This document shows, one piece after another, positions 43,109 through 53,659 of a stretch of 64,000 bases of DNA (position 1 is its first letter; every line of letters begins with the position of its first letter). A model generated the notes under the pieces. The model saw only the letters and a program-made list of their open reading frames with translations, had not been told where the DNA came from and ran no database searches. A program made the translations under genes and the position numbers. The stretch is taken from assembly GCA_944386485.1 (NCBI GenBank), contig CALXBG010000112.1:1-64000 (forward strand), given 5' to 3'. The DNA comes from an uncultured Pygmaiobacter sp. Lineage in GTDB: Bacteria > Bacillota > Clostridia > Oscillospirales > Ruminococcaceae.

Positions 43109-43564
43109 ATGAAAAACCAGCGCCATCAAAAAATTCTGGAACTAATCAACAGCTATCCCATTGAAAAGCAGGAGGATCTGCTCGATAAACTGCGGGATGC
43201 GGGATTTCAGGTAACACAGGCGACCGTTTCCCGCGATATTCGCCAGCTGCGCTTGGTGAAGGCAGCAACCGGAGACGGGCATTATCGATATACTACCTCT
43301 GCATCACAGGGGGCCAGCGGCGACCGCCCCAGCCGTTTTGAGATGATTTTCAGCGAAAGCGTTCTCTCGGTCGATAGTGCAGGGCATATTGTCATGGTTT
43401 CCTGTCATAGTGGAATGGCAAATGCCGCATGTGAAGTTTTTGACCTTGTCAAATGGGAAAATGTCATCGGCAGCCTTGCAGGTGACAACACCTTTATCAT
43501 CCTAATGCGAAGCGAGGAGGCCGCGAAGCAGATCGTCACCGAGCTTCGCAAATATATCAGGTAA
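43109..43564 (+). CDS. argR: arginine repressor ArgR/AhrC
   Basis: 151 residues: winged helix N-terminal domain (QKILELINSYPIEKQEDLLDKLRDAGFQVTQATVSRDIRQLRLVK) and arginine-binding C-terminal oligomerisation domain with HSGMANAACEVFD and a GDNTFIILMRSEE loop. Controls arginine synthesis and catabolism; in this cluster it sits before recN, as in many Firmicutes. Arginine-sensing residues look intact. Confidence 0.96.
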   Translation: MKNQRHQKILELINSYPIEKQEDLLDKLRDAGFQVTQATVSRDIRQLRLVKAATGDGHYRYTTSASQGASGDRPSRFEMIFSESVLSVDSAGHIVMVSCHSGMANAACEVFDLVKWENVIGSLAGDNTFIILMRSEEAAKQIVTELRKYIR

Positions 43565-43579
43565 GAGGATGGACGGCCT

Positions 43580-45247
43580 ATGCTGAACGAATTAACAATC
43601 GAGAATGTAGCGGTCATCGAGCGTGCACAGGTTCAGTTCGGCGCTGGGTTGAATGTGCTGACCGGTGAGACCGGCGCAGGAAAATCAATTTTGATTGATT
43701 CAATCAACGCAATCCTTGGTAATCGTACTACCAGGGAGCTGGTTCGCAGCGGTGCAAAAAAGGCCTCGGTTTGGGCAGTCTTTTCCAACTATCCGAAGGA
43801 GGTTCGACAACTGCTGGAAGAAGGTGGGTATGAGCCGGAGGAAGACCTGCTGTTGCAGCGGGAAATCGGGGTTGACGGCAAAACCAGTTGCCGTATCAAC
43901 GGTAGACCGGCAGCAGTTGGTTTTTTGCGGGAATTGGGCAACTGTTTGATTACCATTCACGGCCAGCATGACAGTCAGAACCTGCTTAACGCCGCAAAAC
44001 ATCTGGAAATTCTGGATAGTTTTGCTCAGTCAGAGCCGCTGCTTAGCAACTATCGGGAAATTTATCACCAGCTGCGTGAACTTGAAACTGAAATCCGTAC
44101 TCTTTCAATGGACGAAGGCGAAAAACAGCGTCGACTCGATTTACTTCGGTATCAGGTCGAAGAAATCGAAGCTGCGGAACTTTTCGAGGGCGAAGAGGAG
44201 CAACTAACTCAACAGCGCAGCCAGATCAATAACGCCCGGAAAATTCTTGAAAGCCTGAACGGTGCTTATACCGCATTGCAGGGGGATGACTCCTTTCAGG
44301 GCGGGGTCGATCTTCTGGCCGACGCACAGGAACAGATGGAGGAGATTGGCGCCTTTTCGGCGGATTTCGCCTCAATCGGGGAACGGCTGGGAGATCTCTA
44401 TTACTCCGCGCAGGATCTTGTGCAGGAGATCAAGTACGCGCTGGATGACTTTGATCTCGACCCGTCTCGTTTGGAAGAGATCGAAGAACGCCTGGATCTG
44501 CTGCACAATCTCAAACGAAAATATGGGCAAACGGTCGGTGAAATACTGGAATTTCAGGCTAAGGCACGTGAAGAGCTTGACACGATTGAATTTTCCGACC
44601 AGAAACTGGAAGAACTTGCCGCAAAGCGAGATGTTACCCAGCAAAAACTGCAACAGTATGCGGACAAGCTTTCCGCGCTGCGAAGGGACGCTTTTGCGCG
44701 GTTTAGCGGCGAGATTGAATCTGCTCTCCAATTTTTGAATATGCCCGGCATCCGGTTAACCCTCTCGTATCAGAAATCGCCCTGTGGCCCTTCCGGTCAG
44801 GATGATCTTGAGTTTTTGATCTCCACCAATCCCGGAGAACCTCCAAAACCTCTGGCAAAGATCGCGTCCGGCGGAGAGCTTTCCCGTATTATGCTTGCCA
44901 TCAAGAGTGTGATGGCCGACAAAGATCGAATCCCCACCTTGATCTATGACGAAATCGATGCCGGCGTTTCGGGCATGGCCGCCGGCAGGGTGGGGCAGAA
45001 GCTGCTTGAGACCTCCCACAGCGGCCATCAGGTGATCTGCATCACTCATACCCCTCAGATTGCCGCCTGCGCGCAGCAGCATCTGTTAATCGAGAAAACG
45101 GTAACCGATGGGAGAACCTTCACCAAACTGCGGGAGCTGGATACGGAAGGGCGGGTTGCCGAACTGGCCCGGATTATCTCGGGCGACAAGATCACCCCGC
45201 TGGCGCTGGCAAATGCGCGGGAAATGCTTCAACTGGGTGAGGCTTGA
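43580..45247 (+). CDS. recN: DNA repair protein RecN
   Basis: 555 residues, SMC-like: Walker A GETGAGKSILIDSINAILG (about 29-47), a long coiled-coil centre (about 155-360), ABC signature IASGGELSRIMLAIKSV and Walker B LIYDEIDAGVSGMAAGRVGQKL, H-loop ITHTPQIAACA. It acts early in double-strand break repair. The stop overlaps the promoter of the tyrS T-box unit. Confidence 0.97.
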   Translation: MLNELTIENVAVIERAQVQFGAGLNVLTGETGAGKSILIDSINAILGNRTTRELVRSGAKKASVWAVFSNYPKEVRQLLEEGGYEPEEDLLLQREIGVDGKTSCRINGRPAAVGFLRELGNCLITIHGQHDSQNLLNAAKHLEILDSFAQSEPLLSNYREIYHQLRELETEIRTLSMDEGEKQRRLDLLRYQVEEIEAAELFEGEEEQLTQQRSQINNARKILESLNGAYTALQGDDSFQGGVDLLADAQEQMEEIGAFSADFASIGERLGDLYYSAQDLVQEIKYALDDFDLDPSRLEEIEERLDLLHNLKRKYGQTVGEILEFQAKAREELDTIEFSDQKLEELAAKRDVTQQKLQQYADKLSALRRDAFARFSGEIESALQFLNMPGIRLTLSYQKSPCGPSGQDDLEFLISTNPGEPPKPLAKIASGGELSRIMLAIKSVMADKDRIPTLIYDEIDAGVSGMAAGRVGQKLLETSHSGHQVICITHTPQIAACAQQHLLIEKTVTDGRTFTKLRELDTEGRVAELARIISGDKITPLALANAREMLQLGEA

Positions 45248-45272
45248 CAATCCCTCTCAAAAAAGTTATAGT
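45244..45272 (+). promoter_or_regulatory. tyrS promoter
   Basis: Perfect TTGACA (45244-45249, overlapping the recN stop) and TATAGT (45267-45272), 17-base spacer. Confidence 0.82.
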
Positions 45273-45283
45273 AATTTCAAATG

Positions 45284-45552
45284 CTGTGAAAAGATTCAGT
45301 AGCCGCGATATCCGCGCACAGAGAGGCCCCGGTTGGTGCAAGGGGCTGCGTGGCCCGTTAGGCGAATTACCTCTTGGAGCAGCCGGCTGAACGAAAACAG
45401 TAGGCCGTGCCGGGTACGCCCGTTATCGCGTAAAGGTGTTTTGCATTACAGCAAAACCCGCAAAGGTCGTATCGCGTGAGCGATGCGGCGAACAGAGGTG
45501 GTACCGCGATAATTCGCCCTCTGCCGTATTAAACGGCAGAGGGCTTTTTCTG
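45284..45552 (+). promoter_or_regulatory. T-box leader (tyrosine) with terminator
   Basis: Stem I region with AGAGAG, GGTTGGTGCAAG and the specifier loop GCGAATTACCTC, where TAC is the tyrosine codon; then the T-box sequence AGAGGTGGTACCGCG (45494-45508) and a perfect terminator GCCCTCTGCCG/CGGCAGAGGGC followed by TTTTT (45516-45548). Uncharged tRNA-Tyr should pair with the T-box and prevent termination. Confidence 0.95.
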
Positions 45553-45582
45553 TCCTTTGCCAAAAAAGGAGGAGTATGCACA

Positions 45583-46806
45583 ATGGAATTGTACGAAGAA
45601 CTGGTTCGTCGCGGTCTGATTGCCCAGGTAACCGATGAAGAGATGGTCCGTGACCTCATCAACAACGGAAAGGCGACCTTCTATATTGGGTTTGACTGTA
45701 CTGCGGATAGTCTGACCGCAGGTCATTTCATGGCGTTGACCCTGATGAAACGGATGCAGATGGCCGGCAACCGGCCGATTGCGCTGATTGGTGGTGGCAC
45801 CACCATGATCGGCGACCCGTCTGGTCGGACTGATATGCGTAAGATGCTGACCAAGGAATCCATCGATTACAACGGTGAGTGTTTCCGCCGCCAGATGGAG
45901 CGCTTTATTGATTTTAGCGAGGGCAAGGCGCTGATGCTCAACAACGCCGACTGGCTGCTGAACCTCAACTATGTCGAGCTGCTGCGCGAAGTTGGCGCCT
46001 GCTTCTCGGTCAATAATATGCTGCGCGCCGAATGCTATAAGCAGCGGATGGAGAAAGGGCTTTCCTTCCTCGAGTTCAACTATATGATCATGCAGAGCTA
46101 CGACTTCTACTACATGTTCCAGCATTATGGCTGCAATATGCAGTGTGGCGGCAACGACCAGTGGTCCAATATGCTGGGCGGCACCGAGCTGATCCGGCGC
46201 AAGCTGGGCAAAGACTCACATTGTATGACCATCACCCTGTTGACCGACTCACAGGGGAACAAGATGGGTAAGACCGCCGGCAACGCAGTCTGGCTCGATC
46301 CCAACAAAACCAGTCCCTTTGATTTTTATCAGTACTGGCGCAATGTCGGAGACGCGGATGTCATGAAGTGCATCCGGATGCTGACCTTCCTGCCGCTGGA
46401 TCAGATCGACGAGATGGATGGCTGGAAGGATGAGCAGCTCAACCGCGCCAAGGAAATCCTTGCCTTTGAGTTGACCAAGATGGTCCACGGCGAAGAGGAG
46501 GCTACCAAGGCACAGGATGCTTCCCGTGCACTTTTCAGCGGCGCAGCGGATCTCAGCAACATGCCTACCACCGAGTTGGACTCGTCCTGTCTGCAGGATG
46601 GCAGCATCGGAATTCTCGATCTGATGGTTGTGGCAGGTCTGTGCCCCTCAAAGGCAGAGGGTCGGCGTCTGGTTCAGCAGGGCGGCGTTTTGCTGGAAGG
46701 GGAGAAGGTCTCGGATCCTCAGCTGCGGATTACCGGGGAGCAGTTACAGCAGGGTGTGGTGCTGCGTAAAGGCAAGAAGATCTACCAGCAGGTCATCCTG
46801 AAATAA
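45583..46806 (+). CDS. tyrS: tyrosyl-tRNA synthetase
   Basis: 407 residues from the ATG at 45583 (AAAGGAGG upstream), after the T-box terminator. Class I synthetase: HIGH-like TAGH motif in DSLTAGHFMALT, KMSKS-like GNKMGKTAGN, tyrosine-binding MQSYDFYYMF, and a C-terminal S4 domain (about 340-407, GLCPSKAEGRRLVQQGGV). The KMSKS variant KMGKT is seen in this family. Regulated by the T-box ahead of it. Confidence 0.97.
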   Translation: MELYEELVRRGLIAQVTDEEMVRDLINNGKATFYIGFDCTADSLTAGHFMALTLMKRMQMAGNRPIALIGGGTTMIGDPSGRTDMRKMLTKESIDYNGECFRRQMERFIDFSEGKALMLNNADWLLNLNYVELLREVGACFSVNNMLRAECYKQRMEKGLSFLEFNYMIMQSYDFYYMFQHYGCNMQCGGNDQWSNMLGGTELIRRKLGKDSHCMTITLLTDSQGNKMGKTAGNAVWLDPNKTSPFDFYQYWRNVGDADVMKCIRMLTFLPLDQIDEMDGWKDEQLNRAKEILAFELTKMVHGEEEATKAQDASRALFSGAADLSNMPTTELDSSCLQDGSIGILDLMVVAGLCPSKAEGRRLVQQGGVLLEGEKVSDPQLRITGEQLQQGVVLRKGKKIYQQVILK

Positions 46807-46816
46807 TCCAAAACAA

Positions 46817-46855
46817 AAACAGGTCTTGCGGCAATGCCGTAAGACCTGTTTTTTC
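46817..46855 (+). terminator. tyrS terminator, likely bidirectional with capA
   Basis: AACAGGTCTTGCGG pairs with CCGTAAGACCTGTT (one wobble), then TTTTTC. The convergent capA gene ends 7 bases beyond. Confidence 0.9.
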
Positions 46856-46861
46856 TAAGAT

Positions 46862-48040
46862 TTAAGCCGCTTTGCTCTGTGCGAGATATTCACTTGGCAG
46901 ATTTTCCGCGATCACCTGCTGGATATACTCCGCATTAAAATAGGGATAGTCACTACGAACCCCGTGCGCCTGTGCAAGCTCTGTACTATAATCCGAGAGG
47001 AAATACACCTTGATATCGCTGTACCCGGCTCCATAATGGGTAACGGTAGGATAAAAACAGGGATCTAAAAGCTCGGTCTCCCCATTGGTATTTTTCTGAA
47101 AGGTGCATCCAAAAACCGCGCCGATCAATTCATCCGGCCTGCTCTGTGCCGAGACAAAATTTCCCAGAGAATAGGCAACAAAACTGCGTCCACCGTCTGC
47201 TCGGTCAAGCCACTCGGCACCCTGCAATACATGAGGATGGGTGCCAATGATTAAATCTGCACCCCAGTCCGCCATCTGCTGCGCCAGCGACCGCTGACCG
47301 TCAGTTACTGCATGGCTGTCTTCATTGCCCCAATGCACGCTGACCAAAACGACATCTGCCAGTTCGTTTGCCTGCTCAATCTGGCTCTGAATCAAATCGG
47401 TTTCTGAGGTCAAAATCACATGGGCCGGCGATCCCTGCGGTGTGGGAATCCCGTTGGTATACTGGGTATAGGCCAGCAGGGCAAAGGTAATCCCATCCTT
47501 CTCGTATAGCGGTATCGTATCTTCACCGTCATTCTCCCAAAGCCCGGAGATCAATACATCTTCCGGCATGCTATCCCAAAAACGCAGGGTAGAGGAGATG
47601 CCTTCCGCTCCTTTGTCATAGATATGGTTATTGGAGGTTCCGAACAGCCGAAAACCGAGATCGTAACACTCCCGCGCCACCTCACCGGGCGAGCAAAACA
47701 GCGGGTAGTGACTCGGCTCCAGCTCGTCACTCACCAGCGTCTCCTGATTGATGAAGTTCAGATCCTGTTCGGCATAGAAATAGGCAACATTTTCATAAAG
47801 CGGCCCAAAATCATAGCTGCCGTCCGAAGTGCGGCGCTGTGCCTGCAAATAGATTGAACCATGAATCAGATTGTCGCCCGATGCGGAAAAGCGAACCGTC
47901 GGGCTCGGCGTCGGTTCCGGTGTGGGTGTAGGCGTCGGCTGAGGGTTCGCCGCAACCGGTAGTGCCGAAGAAGAACCCGCACTACTGCAGCCCACAAGCA
48001 AAAATGCGGTACAGAGAACAAGGGCCAAAATCCGTTTCAT
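46862..48040 (-). CDS. CapA-family metallophosphatase-like lipoprotein
   Basis: 392 residues. Signal peptide with lipobox ending at Cys18 (LLVGCSS), a Pro-Thr linker (about 33-47, repeated PT/PTP), then a CapA/PgsA metallophosphatase-type domain: SASGDNLIHG, NQETLVSD, FGTSNNHIYDKG, VSVHWGNE and GTHPHVLQG. The family covers poly-gamma-glutamate synthesis proteins but also many envelope proteins of unknown job, and no capB/capC is present. It is the last gene of the asd-dapA-dapB operon, overlapping dapB by 4 bases, hinting at a cell-wall role. Confidence 0.9.
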   Translation of the reverse strand: MKRILALVLCTAFLLVGCSSAGSSSALPVAANPQPTPTPTPEPTPSPTVRFSASGDNLIHGSIYLQAQRRTSDGSYDFGPLYENVAYFYAEQDLNFINQETLVSDELEPSHYPLFCSPGEVARECYDLGFRLFGTSNNHIYDKGAEGISSTLRFWDSMPEDVLISGLWENDGEDTIPLYEKDGITFALLAYTQYTNGIPTPQGSPAHVILTSETDLIQSQIEQANELADVVLVSVHWGNEDSHAVTDGQRSLAQQMADWGADLIIGTHPHVLQGAEWLDRADGGRSFVAYSLGNFVSAQSRPDELIGAVFGCTFQKNTNGETELLDPCFYPTVTHYGAGYSDIKVYFLSDYSTELAQAHGVRSDYPYFNAEYIQQVIAENLPSEYLAQSKAA

Positions 48041-48780
48041 TTTTTTATCAAATCCTTCATGTTGTATAGTCCTGGCGGCTTGCCAATCAGAAACCGTGCT
48101 GCCGCTATTGCGCCGGCTGCAAAGACCCGACGATCAAAGACAAGATGTGAAAGCCTTAGAACCTCATCCGCCGAAGCGAATTGAACCAGATGCTCCCCAG
48201 CCGATCCACCCGCGCGCAGCGAATGAAACACCACCTCGCTGTGACGCCGCGGAATCGTGCACTCCTGCTCATTACAGAGTTGCCGGTCTTGGCAGAGCAC
48301 CTGACCTAGTGCAAGCGCAGTACCACTCGGAGCATCGGTCTTTCCCGCATGATGCTGTTCGAGAATATCAATATCCCATTCGGGTCCTAAAATCTCCTGG
48401 GTTCGCCGACAGAGCTCTTGTAAAACCGCAGCGGCAACCGACATGTTGGCACTATGGAATACCGGGATCAACCGAGCACAAAACTGCATCGTATGGTAAA
48501 CCGGCACGGTTAGCCCGGTAGTACAGATCACGCAGGGAATCTGGTGCTGTGCGCTGTACAAAAGCGCCCGCTGCGTTGCGTCAGGAGAGGAAAAATCAAT
48601 TAAAAGCTCCACCGGAAACCGTTCCAGCTGACCAAAGTCGGAAACGACCGGAAAATCATGCCATGCGCTATCCGCCCTCCGGTCAACCCCCGCGACGATC
48701 CGACAATCCTGCTGTGTACCGCAGTATTCCGCAACGCAGCGCCCCATCCGCCCACAAGCACCACTAAGCAGAATATTCAC
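48037..48780 (-). CDS. dapB: 4-hydroxy-tetrahydrodipicolinate reductase
   Basis: 247 residues. N-terminal nucleotide-binding GACGRMG (about 7-13) and the catalytic region EQHHAGKTDAPSGTAL with the conserved His-His and Lys. It reduces HTPA in the DAP/lysine pathway. Overlaps dapA and capA by 4 bases each, so it is a tightly coupled operon gene. Somewhat shorter than E. coli DapB, within the family range. Confidence 0.95.
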   Translation of the reverse strand: MNILLSGACGRMGRCVAEYCGTQQDCRIVAGVDRRADSAWHDFPVVSDFGQLERFPVELLIDFSSPDATQRALLYSAQHQIPCVICTTGLTVPVYHTMQFCARLIPVFHSANMSVAAAVLQELCRRTQEILGPEWDIDILEQHHAGKTDAPSGTALALGQVLCQDRQLCNEQECTIPRRHSEVVFHSLRAGGSAGEHLVQFASADEVLRLSHLVFDRRVFAAGAIAAARFLIGKPPGLYNMKDLIKK

Positions 48781-49670
48781 GTTTTGTCCTCCCCGCCTTG
48801 GAAAAGAAGTGCGTCCAATCTCTCTTGAACCACCGGGGCGGGGGAGACAAGCGGCAACCGACAGGGACCCGCAGCAAATCCCATCCGGTTGAGTGCATAC
48901 TTGACCGGTATTGGGTTGACATCAGAAAAAAGTGCCGACACCAGCGGTTGTACTTGAACTTGTAATCGACCTGCTGCGGAGATCTCTCCTGAAAGACATA
49001 GCGAACAGATACTGGTCACCAGCGCGGGGCGGATATTAGCCAGTACCGAAATTACCCCGATTCCCCCTAGTGAAAAAAAGGGGACGATCTGATCGTCATT
49101 TCCCGAATAGATCCACAGATCTTCTCCGCAAAGATTCCGGGTAACCGTCAGGGCGGAGAGATCTCCGTTCGCCTCCTTGGTCGCGACGATGCGGGGGTGA
49201 TCCGCCAGCCGCCGGTAGGTAGCCGGCTGAATATTTACCCCGGTACGGGAAGGGACATTATACAAGATCACCGGCAGGTGCACGGCGTCCGCGATAGCGG
49301 TAAAATGGCGCACCAGCCCCTCTTGCGAGGTTTTGTTATAATAGGGGGTGACAAGCAGCAGCGCGTCCGCTCCCAACTCCTGCGCGACCTGCGACTGTTC
49401 GATCGCGTGAGCAGTATCATTTGAACCCGTGCCGACAAGAACCGGAACCCTCCCGCCGGCAACGCAGACCGCTCTGCGAATCACCGCTTCCCGTTCCTTG
49501 GGCGTCAGGGTAGACGCTTCACCGGTCGTGCCACAGACAAGAATCGCATCAACCCCGCCGCTGAGAACAAATTCGATTAGAGCCGTTAAACCTTCCAGAT
49601 TGATTGAGCCGTCCTCATACATTGGCGTTGCAAGCGCAACGCAATTTCCTGTGAAGACGCAGGGTTTCAT
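48777..49670 (-). CDS. dapA: 4-hydroxy-tetrahydrodipicolinate synthase
   Basis: 297 residues from the ATG at 49670 (GGGGAGG five bases upstream; a longer start covers that site). TIM-barrel lyase with Schiff-base Lys165 (VATKEANGD), Tyr137 (ILYNVPSRTG) and GTTGEASTLT. It condenses pyruvate with aspartate semialdehyde, the first committed DAP step. Overlaps dapB by 4 bases and follows asd. Confidence 0.96.
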   Translation of the reverse strand: MKPCVFTGNCVALATPMYEDGSINLEGLTALIEFVLSGGVDAILVCGTTGEASTLTPKEREAVIRRAVCVAGGRVPVLVGTGSNDTAHAIEQSQVAQELGADALLLVTPYYNKTSQEGLVRHFTAIADAVHLPVILYNVPSRTGVNIQPATYRRLADHPRIVATKEANGDLSALTVTRNLCGEDLWIYSGNDDQIVPFFSLGGIGVISVLANIRPALVTSICSLCLSGEISAAGRLQVQVQPLVSALFSDVNPIPVKYALNRMGFAAGPCRLPLVSPAPVVQERLDALLFQGGEDKT

Positions 49671-49720
49671 CCGGACCTCCCCATCCATTTATTTGCGGGA
49701 AGACTCTATCATGCGCCAGA

Positions 49721-50740
49721 TCAGATCATCTCGTGCTCGATCATGTATTTCGCAATCTGCACCGCATTTGCAGCAGCGCCCTTTCGGATGTTATCCGCAA
49801 CGCACCACAGGTTCAATCCGTTCTCCACGCTGTCATCCCGGCGAATCCGGCCCACATAAACCTCGTTGTGACCGGTTGCCTCGCTCGCGAGCGGATAGAC
49901 ATTATTCGCAACATCGTCGCGGACAATAAGGCCGGGCATTTTTGCCATCGCGCTGCGAACCTCATCGAGCTCAAACGGTTTTTTCAGTTCCAGATTGATT
50001 GATTCGCTGTGTCCATTAAAGACCGGAACGCGAACGGTGGTGGCTGTGATCCGAATCGAGTCATCCCCTAGGATCTTATGAGTTTCATCCATCATCTTAT
50101 GCTCTTCCTTGGTATAACCATCCTCAAGAAAGACGTCGATGTGAGGAATACAGTTGGAGAAAATGGGATAGGGGAATTTCTCCAGCTCATACTCTTTTTC
50201 ACCCGCAACAAAGGCCTTTGCGCCGTTTTCAAGGTCATTCCATCCCTTGACACCAGCGCCCGAAACTGCCTGATAGGTAGAGTAAACAATTCGCTTGATT
50301 CCATAGAGATCTTGCAATACCTTCAGCGGCAGCATCGCCTGAATTGTGCTGCAGTTGGGGTTCGCAATAATACCGTGATGCCAAGCGATGTCCTGCGGGT
50401 TCACCTCCGGCACCACCAACGGAACCTCCTTATCCATCCGCCATTGAGAACTGTTGTCAATTACCACACAGCCCTTTGATGCGGCGATCGGAGCAAATTT
50501 CTTGCTTATGCCTGCGCCCGCGGAGAAGAGAGCAATGTCAAAACCCTCGTCAAAGCTCTGCTCGGTCAACTCCTCAATCACATAATCTTTTCCAAAAAAG
50601 GTCAGTTTGCTGCCTGCGCTGCGTGCAGAGGCAAACAACTTATATTTGGAAACCGGCAGGTTGTACTCTTCGAGCACCTTCAGAAAGGTCCGCCCCACCA
50701 TGCCGGTCGCGCCCACAACGGCAATACGCACTTCTTTCAT
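49721..50740 (-). CDS. asd: aspartate-semialdehyde dehydrogenase
   Basis: 339 residues. NADP-binding GATGMVG (10-16), catalytic Cys130 in NPNCST and the active-site QAVSGAGVKGWNDL region with RVPVFNGHSE further on. It makes aspartate semialdehyde for lysine, DAP, threonine and methionine. First gene of the asd-dapA-dapB-capA operon. No lysine riboswitch or T-box was recognised in the 267-base upstream region (50741-51007), which also serves queA. Confidence 0.96.
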   Translation of the reverse strand: MKEVRIAVVGATGMVGRTFLKVLEEYNLPVSKYKLFASARSAGSKLTFFGKDYVIEELTEQSFDEGFDIALFSAGAGISKKFAPIAASKGCVVIDNSSQWRMDKEVPLVVPEVNPQDIAWHHGIIANPNCSTIQAMLPLKVLQDLYGIKRIVYSTYQAVSGAGVKGWNDLENGAKAFVAGEKEYELEKFPYPIFSNCIPHIDVFLEDGYTKEEHKMMDETHKILGDDSIRITATTVRVPVFNGHSESINLELKKPFELDEVRSAMAKMPGLIVRDDVANNVYPLASEATGHNEVYVGRIRRDDSVENGLNLWCVADNIRKGAAANAVQIAKYMIEHEMI

Positions 50741-51007
50741 CCTTCAAACACCTCTCATCTGAATTTGGCCCCGGCACAATGACCCTCTGCCGGCAGACTT
50801 GAAAAAAAGCCTTTGATACAATATAATAGAATGGTTGTCTCGGTGTGAGAATACACGGCGAAACAGGCAAAGACTTTTCCCACATAATATAGCACCGGTC
50901 TCTTTGCCATGTCAACGAAAATTACCTTAAAATTGGCACTTTTGTCGTTTTTACCGAAATACCTGTCCTTTATTGAAGGACAATCTTTTTAAGAGAAGGA
51001 ACTTAAA

Positions 51008-52036
51008 ATGCAGAAAAGCGATTTTTACTATGAACTGCCGAAAGACCGAATTGCACAGGAACCGGCTGAACCGCGAGACAGCGCCCGAATGATGGTGATG
51101 GATCGCGAAAGCGGCGCTCTGGAGCACAAAATCTTCCGCGAATTGCCCTCCTTTCTTGAGCCGGGGGATCTTTTGGTCGTCAACAATTCGAAGGTTTTGC
51201 CCGCTCGCCTGTTGGGCACCAAAGAGGGAACCGGTGCAGCCTGCGAGATTTTACTGTTGCGCGAACAAGAGAGTGATGTCTGGGAGTGCCTTGCAAAGCC
51301 CGGCAAACGACTCAAAATCGGCGCACGGGTTGTTTTCGGGGACGGCATTTTGACTGCCGAAATCCGGGAAACCAAAGAAGACGGCAATAAAATTGTTGCC
51401 TTTACGCATCCCGGTCGGGGATTTTATGAAGCAATTGATCTGGTTGGTAAGCTTCCTTTGCCGCATTATATCGAAAAAGAAATGGAAGACGATTCAGAAT
51501 ACCAGACCGTCTATGCCAGTCAGCTGGGCAGCGCAGCTGCTCCGACAGCCGGTCTGCATTTCACCGAGGAGCTGTTGGACAAGTTGACCGCGCAGGGAAT
51601 TGGAGTGGCACAGGTTACCTTGCATGTAGGGCTTGGTACCTTCCGACCGGTCAAGGTGGATCGGATCGAGGATCATCACATGCACACCGAATGGTATTCC
51701 GTCTCTCAGGAAACCGCTGAATTGATTCAAAAAACCAAGCAGTCCGGTCACCGGGTAATCGCTGTCGGCACCACCAGTTGTCGAACGCTGGAATCAATGT
51801 GGCAGTCTCATGGGAAAATCTGTGCCTGCGAGGGTGAGACCGATATTTTCATGTATCCTGGCTTTGAATTTAAGGTAATCGACGGTCTCATCACCAATTT
51901 TCATCTGCCGGAAAGCACCCTGATCATGCTGGTGTCCGCTTTTGCAGGTTATGAGCACACGATGCAGGCGTATGATGTCGCGGTAAAGGAAGGGTACCGT
52001 TTTTACTCCTTTGGCGATGCAATGCTGATTCTGTGA
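51008..52036 (+). CDS. queA: S-adenosylmethionine:tRNA ribosyltransferase-isomerase
   Basis: 342 residues. Typical opening DFYYELPKDRIAQEPAEPRDSARMMV and motifs GDLLVVNNSKVLPARL, RPVKVDRIEDHHMHTEWY and GLITNFHLPESTLIML. It adds the epoxycyclopentane ring to preQ1-tRNA using SAM. Forms an operon with tgt. A short hairpin (TGTCCTT/AAGGACA, 50964-50984) followed by T residues lies directly upstream of its ribosome binding site and could attenuate. Confidence 0.97.
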   Translation: MQKSDFYYELPKDRIAQEPAEPRDSARMMVMDRESGALEHKIFRELPSFLEPGDLLVVNNSKVLPARLLGTKEGTGAACEILLLREQESDVWECLAKPGKRLKIGARVVFGDGILTAEIRETKEDGNKIVAFTHPGRGFYEAIDLVGKLPLPHYIEKEMEDDSEYQTVYASQLGSAAAPTAGLHFTEELLDKLTAQGIGVAQVTLHVGLGTFRPVKVDRIEDHHMHTEWYSVSQETAELIQKTKQSGHRVIAVGTTSCRTLESMWQSHGKICACEGETDIFMYPGFEFKVIDGLITNFHLPESTLIMLVSAFAGYEHTMQAYDVAVKEGYRFYSFGDAMLIL

Positions 52037-52039
52037 TAA

Positions 52040-53206
<1,167 letters not shown>

Positions 53207-53247
53207 ATGAAGAATTGGTGAAGTTTCTGCAAATCATACGAAAAAGC

Positions 53248-53276
53248 TTGCATGAAAAAGCCAATTCGTCTATAAT
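53248..53276 (+). promoter_or_regulatory. yajC promoter
   Basis: TTGCAT (53248-53253) and TATAAT (53271-53276), 17-base spacer, 45 bases before yajC. Confidence 0.75.
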
Positions 53277-53321
53277 GAGTATTGTATCTGATTTGACCAA
53301 ATTTTAGGAGGAATCTTATAA

Positions 53322-53648
53322 ATGCTGCCCATCCTTTTAACGACAACTGACACAACCTCGACTGCCGGTACGACCGCAAGCCTGCTTTCGATGATCCTTC
53401 CGTTTGCACTTGTTATTTTGGTCATGTACTTCTTGATGATCCGTCCCCAGAAGAAGAAAGACAAGCAGCTTCAGGATATGCGCAGCGCGCTGGAAATTGG
53501 CGACAGCGTCACCACCATTGGTGGTATTGTCGGCCGCGTTGTTGCTCTGAAGGACGACACCGTCGTTCTGGAGACTGGCACCGAGCGTAACCGGGTCCGC
53601 TTCAAGAGATGGGCGGTTCAGGAAGTCGAAAAGCTGACGATGGAATAA
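53322..53648 (+). CDS. yajC: preprotein translocase subunit YajC
   Basis: 108 residues: a Thr-rich N terminus, one membrane helix (about 22-42) ending at the YFLMIRPQKKKDKQ signature, then a small cytosolic domain with GDSVTTIGGIVGRVVALKDDTVVLETG. It is an accessory component associated with SecDF-YajC. The Thr-rich start is unusual. Ribosome binding site TAGGAGG. No secD/secF adjacent. Confidence 0.96.
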   Translation: MLPILLTTTDTTSTAGTTASLLSMILPFALVILVMYFLMIRPQKKKDKQLQDMRSALEIGDSVTTIGGIVGRVVALKDDTVVLETGTERNRVRFKRWAVQEVEKLTME

Positions 53649-53659
53649 AACTCATAACT

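Noticed and set aside
50741..51007. Lysine riboswitch or preQ1 riboswitch in the asd-queA gap
   Set aside because: None of the conserved blocks of these classes could be found by eye.
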